NCBI GenBank assembly: GCA_033239525.1
Contig: BSYO01000030.1
Location: 3,200,850 to 3,264,849, forward strand
DNA: 64,000 bases
Source: Nepenthes gracilis
Lineage: Eukaryota > Streptophyta > Magnoliopsida > Caryophyllales > Nepenthaceae
Reading direction: 5' to 3'
Below are positions 12,400 to 22,340 of this stretch, piece after piece. Position numbers and translations under genes: made by a program. The notes under the pieces are model-generated. The model was given only the letters and a program-made list of their open reading frames with translations, did not search any database and had not been told where the DNA came from. The stretch's first letter is position 1, and the number at the start of each line of letters is the position of its first letter.

Positions 12400-13130
12400 T
12401 ATTTATTACGTAATTGACAAGCAATGGCTCTTAAATTATTTAAATTTAATAATTCAAATTTTATATTTAAAAAATTTAAAAATATATTAATGGTTGTTTT
12501 TTAATGGATTTTTTATAATATTTAAGTATTAAAATAATCATATTATAAAAATATAATACAAAAAATAACGATTTATATATTTTTTTTATTTTTAAAAATA
12601 TATAAATTTTTTGCCATTAAATTTTTTCCAATGGTCCATAATAAAAAAACAATTTCCTCGGTCACACTGCACAATGGGGGCTCCCCCGATCTCCCCCTCA
12701 TAGGCATAGTTACTTATTTTTTATATTTAATTATTTACTTTTAAATTAATAGTTATAATATAATTATTTTAAAATAATTAATTTTAATTAAAATTTTAAT
12801 TTTAAAAAAATTAGTTAAATCTAAAATATCTATTTAAAAGTAATAGCTAGAATATTGATATATCTCTACAAATAATTATAATTTAATTATATATATATAT
12901 ATATATATATTCAGATGATGTTATTAATTAATTTATCTACTCGTAAGTTAGATCATTGAGGTAGAAAATTTGATGAGTTATTATATAATTTAAATATGTT
13001 TTAAAATATTTAAATGGTGTACGCTTACTATAATATATAAGAATTAGATTTTCTTTAAACATAATTCTTATTTATTTATAAGTAAATATTTTTCTATAAT
13101 ATAACAAAAAATTATTTTATTAGTATTAAC
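12400..13130. other. AT-rich DNA upstream of the RIN4-like promoter (copy 1)
   Basis: Extremely A/T-rich, with an (AT)n run at about 12889-12910 and no coding signal. The matching copy 2 sequence is split by the 2.6-kb LTR element at the site corresponding to about 12573-12580, so this copy holds the empty insertion site. Confidence 0.6.
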
Positions 13131-13139
13131 ACGTTTCTA

Positions 13140-14250
13140 AATCTAAATTGTTGTATAGATTATGGTATTACTTGATTTTTCATGGTGGGTCGAATTAATG
13201 TAGGTTCGATTTTCATCACGGATAATTTGGGTTCTGCGCAATATAATGAACAAATGGGAGGTTGGAGGATGGCGGAAACTCATTTTTTAGTATATTTTTC
13301 AATACTTAAATTAAAAATCTTTCTGTAAAAAAGAAAGATAGATGATGCAAAGTGTACTAATATATGGGCGATGGATTGAGTGTTGGAGTGCACTAAATTA
13401 GATAGCGGCTTGGTGAAGGAGAATTAAGCTCCATTGAGTACATTAAATTAGGGGTTAGAGAGATGAAAGATTTCGTTTTGCTAAATGCACTCAGGCAATG
13501 GGCTGCTTAGAAAGGTGGAGGACCGAGCTTCTTAGAGTATATTTAGGCATGGACAGTTTTGAAAGGTAGAGGATTGAACTCCTGTGAGTGCCCTCGGCCA
13601 GGGGTGGTTTGAGATATGAAGAATTTGGCTTCGAAGAATGCACCTGGTTACGGAGCGACCTTGAGATATGGAGGGCTTGGCTCAGGAGAATGCACTTGAC
13701 CAGGGAGCAGTTTAAGATATTGAGGACTTGGCTCTAATGAGTGCACCTGACCAGTGGATGGCTTTAAGATATGGAGGAACAGGCTTTCATGAGTATACCT
13801 AGTTAGATAGCGGTTGTTTTAAGAAGGAAAGAACTCCTAGGCAATGATAATGGAGAGAGGAATGCCCACTGAACTCCTCTCTGGCTACCAATGAGCGGGG
13901 CTTCCTACGCCTCGCTACATATTCCATTTTTGTCGTCCTAGCAGTGAGAGAGTTTGAAGCAGGCGTGGTGCGTATGCAGTCGCAAGCCGGAATCGGAGGA
14001 TTGCTTCGAAAGCTAGGGGTGCTTCTACTTTGTTGGGGTAGCCCTTTGAACTAAGGGAGGAAGTGTAGGGGCGAGCATGGTCTGTCAACCCCTTTTCTTT
14101 CTGTTCAGTTCTCTTCTCTCTTTTTAAGGTTCTACTATTTGGAATCTTCTCATTCATTTTACTTCCCTCCCTTTCCTATGGAGGAAAGGTGGTATATATA
14201 GAGCAAGGATTGTGAACCCTGCCCTTAGCAGCCACAAGCCTTCGACCAAT
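13140..14250 (-). mobile_element. LTR fragment of the minisatellite-bearing family (copy 1)
   Basis: The order of parts matches the long LTR at 57843-63082: an acttgattttt stretch, an aagatagatgatgc stretch, ttgagtgttggagtgcact, a minisatellite of about 56 bp (13400-13830), a ggggcttcctac block with gagtttgaagcagg, and a ggaaaggtgg block with tgtgaaccctgccc. The usual TGATG start is not preserved. No coding region is present. The strand is inferred from the PBS/PPT orientation of the intact relative at 19736-22335. Confidence 0.6.
13400..13830. repeat. Minisatellite, about 56-bp unit (copy 1)
   Basis: About eight diverged units built on the theme 'gagatatggagg.cttggctc' plus 'gagtgcacctgaccaggg'. 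The same unit recurs at 23150-23605 (tandem copy 2) and in about 17 units at 58105-59075, so it belongs to the LTR family rather than to this site. Confidence 0.8.
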
Positions 14251-15003
14251 TATGTTCTGTCTGTTGGTAGTGGTTTCTTTGAATTTCTTTGTAGGCAGAG
14301 GGCTTCCCTTTACAGAAGCTTTTTCGGTTCTTTGAGTAGAAGGAACAAACCTTTCGAAGGAATCTATAGTCAAGCCCTTTTCAACTGATCTTGCTTTCAA
14401 CCTATCTTTCGTTCTTGTAAATATTCTTGAATTAGCATCTCGCATGGATTATAATACCCTCGTTCCACTTCCACTCACTCGCACAAAGGAGCAAGAAGAA
14501 ATGACAACGAAGGAGGAAGTCCAACAAACAACCACAACCTCACCACAGGCAAAGGAAGCAAACAAGGCGGCGGCTAGATTTGAAGCAGCAACAGTCACCG
14601 AAGGGCACATGGCTAGCAATGGTTGTTCATGGGGATTCGTTAAGTTGTCCCGATGATCGCAAGTGCCTATTGACAAAATTCGCTGAATCGTAATTGCCAG
14701 CTTAGGGTGATGCATGATCAAAGATAATATTTTAAGAATATTTATTGAGTTGTTAGGATGATTATTGTGATTGTATTATTGTGAGTTCTCCTTATTGGCC
14801 TGTGTTTGGCTACGAGAGTTGCGTGCTGATAGGGACATATGGGCCTGCCTTTCGAATTGGAATTGCTGAATTGTAGGGCCAAGCTATGTGGATTTCTCAA
14901 TGGCCTTTTAGGACCTTGTGCTGGGCTTTAAAGGAATCCTTGACGGGTCATCGATTTGCTGTACTTTGGATTTTGGGTCAGCACACGGTACCAAACCTAT
15001 CAA

Positions 15004-15040
<37 letters not shown>

Positions 15041-17880
15041 TAACATAAAAAATATTATTATTTTAATTATAGTATTATAGAAAATTATAATTCTCAAATG
15101 GTCGTCAACAATCTCTATCACGCCGCCATTAGCCACTATGGTTCTTGATGTATTTCTGGATTCAAGTTCTCTGACGTGTTGGAGACCTACTTGATCTTCT
15201 TTTAACGGGTCGAATTGAAACCAGTCCGATCCCCACAATTTTAATCTGGTCTCTGCGCAATTATAACTAATAAAAAGATGTCAAAGAATTTGCAAGATTT
15301 GCTCCCAAGTATATTATCAAACGTTTAAATTAGAAATCTTTCTCAATAGATAAAAAGATGCAAGGATATGAAAGAGATACTTGAATGCATCTAATGGGAA
15401 TTAAGTATTTGTTTGTACTCGGTAGATGGGCGGCTTAAAGATGTGCTCGACTAAGCGGTGTCTTAAAGAGAGTGATGCGCTCGATGGGAATGTCTTTGCC
15501 GGTTGTACAGTCGTTAGAGTGCGATTGGGATGCTCGACAATGGTGGTAGAGTCTCAATTAGGAATAACTGACTTGGGGAGAGTTTTTGGTTGTATTTTTC
15601 TGTGGTGTCTTATCCCGTGTCCCCTTTCCTACAGTAGTGAAGGGGTATTTATAGCATTAGCGGGCAGTTCAACCTTCTTATATTAGTAATAACTACTCGT
15701 GAAGCTGTTTGGATGGAAAAAAAAATTTGGGACGACAGTTACCTTTGGAAGAGATTCACGAGGCTACTGTTGTCATTTTTATAGTGATCGTGTGAACGTG
15801 GGTAAATATCCTTGAAATATTTGCAAAGCTGTTCCAACGAATTATTGTAAGTTTCTTCAACGTAAAGGAAAATGATCGTGAGTCGTCCTGACTGGGCCAA
15901 CAATATCATTTTGGTCAATTGAGTCGATTTTGGATCCTAAGTCTATCCCTTTTATTTATGGGCCCTCTTCCTGGGCTGAATTTCTAGATAGCTTCTTCAC
16001 TGTATCCAAGTCGGTCTATGGTGACGGACCTATCAGTTATGATGGAGACACCTTACAAGCGCTAGAGACCTCCCAGTGGTTGCCGCCAGCTTCAATTGAA
16101 GTTGGAGTCTTTACCTTTTTAATAAAGAGATTAATTTAATTACTTTTAATTATAACTATTTGATTAATATTAAATAATTAATTTTTTAAAAAAATATAAT
16201 TATTTAATTAAATATTAAATAGTAATTATTAAAAGAAATTAAATTATTCTCATCTTTTAAATGGATAGGCTCTCCAATTGTACTTCAACCTCCACTATTG
16301 CCAACCATTGTTAATGACCATAGTGTGAAACAACTATAATTATAATTATTATCATTTATACTTTATAAATGTGATAATTAATCCTTAAATAAAAGCTAAA
16401 ATTTACTATTATTCTTAAATTAACCTTAGTAATTTTAACTTATGAATAATACCTATATAAATTTTCTCTTTTCAAAGGTATACATTTTAGTTTTATCTAA
16501 TTTATTATTTTTAAGACTGAAAACATTAATTTTTATTATATAATTGGTAAAATATTATTTTCAATTTCAAAATTGCTATAAATAAGGATATTTAAGAAAA
16601 AAATAGATGGATAAAATTTATGTGTTCTCCGTATAATAAAGTCACCTTATGATGCATTTGGCGAATATCTTTTAATAATCTTTAAAATATTTTTAATAAC
16701 ATCAATCTCGTTTATTTATTTATTACTAATAAATTTATATAAAAATAAGTAAATAAATAATTATACTTTCGAACAAGCATAAAAGAGAGCTTAAAAAATA
16801 TCTTTAAAATGGGAATAATATTATTTATATACTCATTGTATACTTATTTATGCCAAAATTATTTTTTATCATAAAAAATAAATATTAAAATAAATTTAAA
16901 TTTATACATATTTTTAATAATTTTAATATAAATAATATTACTCTTAAAAAAATTAGTAGCTAAGATGGCTGAGGGAGAGCTCAGGGTTCCTACTTCGTGA
17001 TTTTTTTTTCTTTTTTTTTTTTTAAACTATTTTTAATATAAATTTTATAAAAAAAAAAGTCAACAAAAAAAAAAAAACATGTGTTTTGCCATGCAGGATC
17101 CTGCGTTCTGGCTTACGGGCTGACATCAACAAACCCACATTTGTCCACTTCTGTGAGAAACGTTCTACGTTGACTTCTCTAAACATTTTGCCAACATTTA
17201 TGCTTAGTGGACTCGGCGTGCGTAAATAATTAATTTATCATATGAATAATAATTTATTTTAGTTGTATTGAAAAATATATGAAAAAAATACGATGTGGCA
17301 TTTTAAGTTTATTTTTCATGCATTTAATTAAGTTAGGTCACCAAACTTTTTAAATAAAAACAAGTAATTAAATATATTAAAATATCTGTATAGATTTGAC
17401 CAATCACCTGAAAATCCTAGCCAAGGAAGAAAACGGGAAATCTTGTTTCTTGAAATAGGATTTTGCCGCCTATTTAGTTAAAAAAATTATAAATTTAAAA
17501 TATAAAAAAAATTCATTTGGAGGGCGAAACCCTTACTTTAAGAAACTGGAACCTTGCCCCCACCAAGGAAGCCCAACCAACTCGGGTGCGACCCTCACAC
17601 CAAATATTTGACTCAGAAGTCAGTCAATCAAAGTCGAGGTGACATGAGTCGACAGTAGGATTGTTATTTAAGTTCGTGGGAATAATGCCAATTGACGGGA
17701 TACATCAACATCAACTAATTGGTAAGAATCGCTCGTCTAACTGACATAAGATGTCCAAATTGTACTTGAGGAGCATTGTAATACAGGCTATGTACGGCGC
17801 ACGTATGACACTATATGACAGTTATTGGGTTCTCATTCAATGTCGATTGTTAACTCTTTCGTTTAAAAAATATATTTTTC
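14250..17880. other. Non-coding duplicated DNA with LTR-like, microsatellite and AT-rich parts (copy 1)
   Basis: No supportable gene. A stretch beginning tgatgtatttctggattc at about 15148 resembles the start of the LTR at 21150 (tgatgtgtttctggatc), so 15.15-16.1 kb is probably another decayed LTR of that family; its far end is not clear. A microsatellite (ATA)n lies at about 15006-15040. From 16.13 to 17.1 kb the sequence is nearly all A/T. A 70-codon open stretch from 14444 (Thr/Glu/Ala-rich) is broken in copy 2 and is not a gene. Confidence 0.5.
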
Positions 17881-17989
17881 ATTTTTTTAATAACAAAAAA
17901 ACGATGGACGCTGGATAGAGATCCAACGACTGTCGTACGGTATTGTACGTGCGCCATACAGAGCCCACATCGTGGCGGCTCTACTCTTC

Positions 17990-18960
17990 CCAAACTGTGC
18001 TGAAAAGCTCACTTGATACATCTGGAAAGCTATTGGGGATGAAAGTTGATCGGATTTCTCCGTAGTGCCTCGCAAAGATGTCCATGCCATGAGAATTCTT
18101 CTAGATTTTGCATGAGATGTTAGCTTCCTCGGGTCAACCTTGCTCACCCAAATCCTTGCATTCAAGTCACGTCTAGATTTTCTAGACTTTAATAAGGGAC
18201 AATGGACACGAACATGACCAAAAATACCACAGTGGTCATTGGTAGATCCCAATCTAATGAAAATAGAAGACTTATGTGCTCCATTGGGCCTAAGGGTGTG
18301 GTAACTCCTTGTGGCCTCAATACAGTTTGGATGAATGTGCTCCCTCTTTCCCTCTCTTCTTAGTAGAGAGAATTTTTTTCATATGAGTTTTGGATTGACT
18401 TTTAGAAGGCACTAGCTTGGACTTTTGTTGATGGATCGAAGTGCTGATCTTCTTTTTTATGTTACTATTAGTAGTAGATACGAAAACAGTTTTTGTAGAA
18501 TAGGTCACTTATAAAAGTAGTTTCACAAAAATTAAGGCCTTTTTTAATTTTTTTGCCGATTTGCCTAAACTTAATATATGATCATACTTTTTGTACTTCT
18601 TTGAGCATAATCAATTAGGTCTTAGATTTTTTGAGTTCATTTTCAAGATACTGTATGTTCTCCCCAAGAGATAGATTATCATCACATAGGATTTTTAGAA
18701 CCTTTTTTATTTGAGACAAATAGTTTTTTAGAATTTTCTCTTTATATTGTAATTCTTCTAACTCTTTTTTTTAAAAAAATTATTTGTTCATTTAGTTATT
18801 GAGTTATCGTGATATAATTTATTAAACACTTTTTGAGAGTCACTTAACTCTTTTTTGGATTTAGAGTTTGACTAATTAAATATAATATTCTAAATTTTTA
18901 TTTAATTTATTTTGGGTGTAATGGATTATTAAAAACAACAATAATAATAATAATAATAGT
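17990..18960 (-). pseudogene. Distal part of a Ty1/copia gag (tandem copy 1), decayed
   Basis: Read from 18960 downward, frame-shifting but ordered motifs are seen: a coiled-coil-like stretch (KELEELQYKEKIL, then LSLGENIQYLENEL), then KSQSKTHMKK with STKK, then a zinc-knuckle-like segment CGIFGHVRVHC followed by PLLKSRK, and RIWVSKVDPRKL. This is the order of the C-terminal half of gag in large copia elements. The first Cys of the CX2CX4HX4C knuckle is Asn here. Stops and frameshifts show it is dead. The other half of gag, absent here, lies at 30.2-30.95 kb beside copy 2. Confidence 0.7.
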
Positions 18961-18990
18961 AAATATTATTACAATATTTACTTGGAGAGG

Positions 18991-19345
18991 GATCATACCA
19001 CAAACAGATGATATGCAATCCTCTCCATCCCCAAAACCAAAAAAGAAAAAAAAGAAACCCGAAACAACGAACAAACCCAATAATCAAACAGTTTAAATGG
19101 TATAAAAATCAAACAATATTTGCAACTTACAGCCATTGAAGAACCCAAAAAACGGAAAAGAATAATTATCACCACCCAAGTGGAGAAATCAAATGACTCC
19201 TTCAATAACTAGCGTATACGTAAGAGAGGAGAGGAGAGCGAGGAGAGGGATCGATGAGAAAGGGCGAGATAGAAAGGGAAGTCTTATAAACAAAAAAAAT
19301 TGGCCAGAGAAGATTCGTTCAGTTTGACTCTTCTCACCTTACCTT
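18991..19345 (-). promoter_or_regulatory. Duplicated RIN4-like promoter and first exon (tandem copy 2)
   Basis: All core parts of the RIN4-like 5' end are repeated intact: CCAAT (complement of 19299-19303), TATA (complement of 19283-19290), the C/T-rich leader, the ATG of a Met-Ala exon (19136-19131) and the GTAAGTTGC donor just after it. The body of the gene is not duplicated. Sequence continuing leftward becomes copia gag DNA at about 18990. Because direction is kept, a transcript from here could splice its exon 1 to the true exon 2 at 10945 and encode the same protein; this is inference. Confidence 0.75.
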
Positions 19346-19735
19346 CCCTCTCTTCGTCGTTCTGCGACTTGCTTACTCTTTCTTCTCCGATCTCCCAAGC
19401 CTCATTCCTCTCGCTCTCAGTTGTCTCCCTCACCGTGTCTCGTACACGAGAATTGTTCTCGGCATTTTTCAATCGGCGATGAAATTTGAAAATCCACAAG
19501 TGGACATATGTTTGGGGTTTTCACATATAGATCGCGCCTTTACCATCGCGTATTTATTACGTAATTGACGTGCAATGGCTCTTAAATTATTTAAATTTAA
19601 TAATTCATATTTTATATTTAAAAATTTTAAAAATATATTAATGGTTGTTTTTTAATTATTTTTTTATAATATTTAAATATTAAAATAATCATATTATAAA
19701 AAATATATAATACAAAAAATATAACCATTTATATA

Positions 19736-20551
19736 TGATGCGTCTCTGGATCCGAACTTCGAACAGATTCGGATGGTCCTCTTATCTTGGCTCCGACTCC
19801 GTTCCCTGAGTTGGATCCTGCACACCACTAAACAGAACAGGAAGTCAGCGTGTTCGGTGCGAAGTTGTCCCACCGAAAACACTATAACGCTCAAGTCAGT
19901 CAAACAGTCTTCAAAAGGAAAAAACTGAAATTGAGAGAGAGATATATAGAAAGAGTGTTTGTTCCAGATGTAAGAGAGACGTGAGATTTTCTTGAATCTG
20001 GAAGGTGGGAAGGCAGTAAACGGCCGTGAGGGCTCGCTTATTGCTTTAGGGTTTTTGGAGAATGTGGGTGGTAGAGAAGGCAGATCTCTGAGAGCACTCG
20101 TTCGTATTGCAGAGGGCGTATGCAGTTGAAAGTGTTTAAGGGAGCGTGTGCGATTGGAAACGTTGAAAGCGTCTCCTGGATGGTGAATCCAGGGTTTCTT
20201 GAATCTCCATGCCCGTTACTGTAGAAAAGTTTCTCTGGGCCCAGTGCGTAGAACGCGGACGGTCAACGTCTGAGTTGACCGTCTGTGTGTATGTTTGCCG
20301 CCTTCAAGGAGAACGACGAGAGAGTCATTGTTAGTTACCTGATGGGCCATGGGCCTGAGTAAGCCAGGCCTATTATTGTAGAAAAGCCTTTTTAGGCTCA
20401 ATGCGCGTAACGCGGACGGTCAACGCCAACGTTGACCGTCCTGGGCTTTTCAGCTTTTGTGCCTGTTTTCTAATTGGGCCGTTAGAGTGTTGACCGTCGT
20501 TTTGGGCCTCCATTGACTTTTGGGGCTAGCCCAGTAATGATATACCCATCA
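19736..20551 (-). repeat. Left (3') LTR of the 2.6-kb element
   Basis: Starts tgatgcgtctctgg and ends tatacccatca. Shorter than the right LTR through internal deletion. Contains inverted GGTCAA/TTGACC pairs at 20261-20280 and 20418-20437. Confidence 0.85.
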
Positions 20552-20639
20552 CTAGCCCCCCATGCTGGTGGCCAGAAGTCTGGGCTCCAATATGTTCATG
20601 ATGGGATACCTTTCCTTGCTTTGAAGATCTTGTGAAATT

Positions 20640-20775
20640 TCGTGAAAAGGCGTGAAGGAGAGTTTGACCAGAATTGTTGACCGTCCTGCTCAATTCCGGA
20701 GCACCAGAATTGTTGACCGTCCTGGTTAATTTCGGATCACCAGAATTGTTGACCGTCCTGGTCAATTCTGGAAGC
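20640..20775. repeat. Short tandem repeat of about 46 bp with TTGACC cores
   Basis: Three units of ccagaattgttgaccgtcc followed by a tggtcaattc.gga segment, in the internal region of the LTR element. Each unit contributes a TTGACC core. Confidence 0.75.
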
Positions 20776-21138
20776 GTCCTGCGTGGCCATTAGTCGATTT
20801 ACCTGGCAGAGTGCGACACGTATCTCCCTTTAGTTGGGCAGATATCCTGGCCATTAATGCGTCGGAGATCCGCCTTTTATAGGGCCAAGTAGGGAGGCGA
20901 CACATGGTGATCCTGACGGCGTCTTTAATGAGGGGTTTTGTGCTTGGCGCTTAAGTTTTCCAAACTTCAAAACCGTTTGTGCCATTAGATCTTCGTCTTC
21001 TTCCTTCTCGTTTCTCAGACAAGCCTCTCTAAAGAACCCTAGCTTTGGCCTGATCATGGCCTCCGTTACAGACTTTTCCTCCGTTTTGAGAAAGAACGAC
21101 ATTAAGGCATTGTGCGTTGAGTTCGATATTCCCAAATA

Positions 21139-21149
21139 GATGGCGCCAA
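21139..21149 (-). other. Primer-binding site of the 2.6-kb LTR element
   Basis: The complement reads TTGGCGCCATC starting right at the LTR edge; TGGCGCC pairs with the 3' end of plant tRNA-Asp. The match weakens after eight bases, as expected in an aged copy. Confidence 0.6.
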
Positions 21150-22335
21150 TGATGTGTTTCTGGATCTGAATTTCGAACAGATTCGGATGGTCATCTTATA
21201 TTGGCTCCGGCCCGTTTTCCGAGTTAGATCCTGCACACTACTAAATAGAATAAGAGGTCAGCGTGTTCGGCGGAAAGTTATCCCACCAAAAATACTGCGA
21301 CGTTTAAGTCAGTCAAATAGTTTTCAAAAGGAAGAAAATGAAATTGAGAGAGAAATATATATAGAAAGAGTGTTTGTTCCAGATGTAAGAGAGACGTGAG
21401 GTCTTCTTGAATCTAGAAGGTGGGAAGCAGTAAACGGCCGTGAGGGCGCGCTTGTTACCTTAGGGTTTTTGGAGAATGTGGGTGGTAGAGAAGGCAGATC
21501 TCTGAGAGCACTCGTTCGTGTTGCAGAGGGCGTATGCAGTTGAAAGTGTTTAAGGGAGCGTGTGCGATTGGAAGCGTTGAAGGTGTCTCCTGGATGGTGA
21601 ATCCATGGTTTCTTTTATGGTGGAGAGGGCGATCCTCCTTCTTTGGAAGGAATGATTACCTCCGTGATTTGCTGGCTGGCTTTTCTTTGGGAGCTGGCGC
21701 CAATTGCCAAATCATGTAAGATTGTTTCCTTCTGAGGTGGCCAACAGCTTTCCAAATCTGATGCTTTCATTCTGTGCATGTTACCGTTAGAGTGCCCCAG
21801 TTGGCAAGGAATTGGAAAAATTTGGCACCTTCCTATGTGAAGGGCGCCAATTCTGTCAATGTCCTTTTTGAGCACTAATTGGGATCGTGGAAGATGCTTG
21901 GAAAGCTGTGGTTGGCCGCCTGATGAGTCGTGGGCTCAAACGGACCATGCCCGTTACTGTAGAAAAGTTTCTCTGGGCCCAGTGCGTAGAACGCGAACGG
22001 TCAACGTCTGAGTTGACCGTCTGCGTGTGTGTTAGCTGCCTTCAAGGAGAACGACGGGAGAGTCGTTGTTAGTTACCTGATGGGCCATGGGCCTGAGTAA
22101 GCCAGGCCCATTACTGTAGAAAAGCTTTTTTGGGCCCAATGCTCGTAACGCGGACGGTCAACGATTGAGTTGACCGTCCGCTAGTGAGTTGGCCGCCGGA
22201 CGGTCAACGCCAACGTTGACCGTCCTGGGCTTTTCAAGTTTTAGGCCTATTTTCTAATTGGGTCGTTAGAGTGTTGACCGTCGTTTTGGGCCTCCATTGA
22301 CTTTTGGAGCCAACCCAGTAATGGTATACCCATCA
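21150..22335 (-). repeat. Right (5') LTR of the 2.6-kb element
   Basis: Starts tgatgtgtttctgg and ends tatacccatca. Inverted GGTCAA/TTGACC pairs lie at 21999-22018, 22156-22175 and 22202-22221. Confidence 0.85.
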
Positions 22336-22340
22336 ATATA

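Larger units (their letters stand above)
11841..18990. repeat. Tandem duplication, copy 1 (about 7.15 kb)
   Basis: Starting at gaccataccacaaacag (11841), this block repeats at 18991 and stays collinear to about 18975 versus about 28719. It carries the RIN4-like promoter and first exon at the left, decayed LTR-family sequence with a minisatellite (13.1-14.2 kb), microsatellites, AT-rich DNA, and the distal part of a copia gag at the right end. The junction near 18984-18991 fuses copia gag DNA directly to RIN4-like intron 1 sequence. By eye identity is very high in the promoter block and lower in AT-rich parts. Confidence 0.92.
19736..22335 (-). mobile_element. Non-autonomous LTR retrotransposon with both LTRs
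   Basis: Two direct repeats start TGATG and end CCCATCA: 19736-20551 (816 bp) and 21150-22335 (1186 bp). The element is flanked by the 5-bp duplication atata (19731-19735 and 22336-22340), and tandem copy 1 keeps the empty site. Orientation is minus: next to the right LTR lies a primer-binding site TTGGCGCCATC (complement of 21139-21149), whose TGGCGCC core fits tRNA-Asp priming as in Athila-type Ty3/gypsy elements; next to the left LTR lies a polypurine tract GGGGGGCTAG (complement of 20552-20561). The internal region is only about 600 bp and encodes no gag or pol, so it must have moved with borrowed proteins. The left LTR lacks at least one block of about 340 bp present in the right LTR (around 21610-21945). 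It carries many TTGACC motifs. Confidence 0.88.

Noticed and set aside
14444..14656. Thr/Glu/Ala-rich 70-codon frame as a possible gag remnant
   Set aside because: The matching place in tandem copy 2 (about 24198-24410) has an in-frame stop and no family motif is present.
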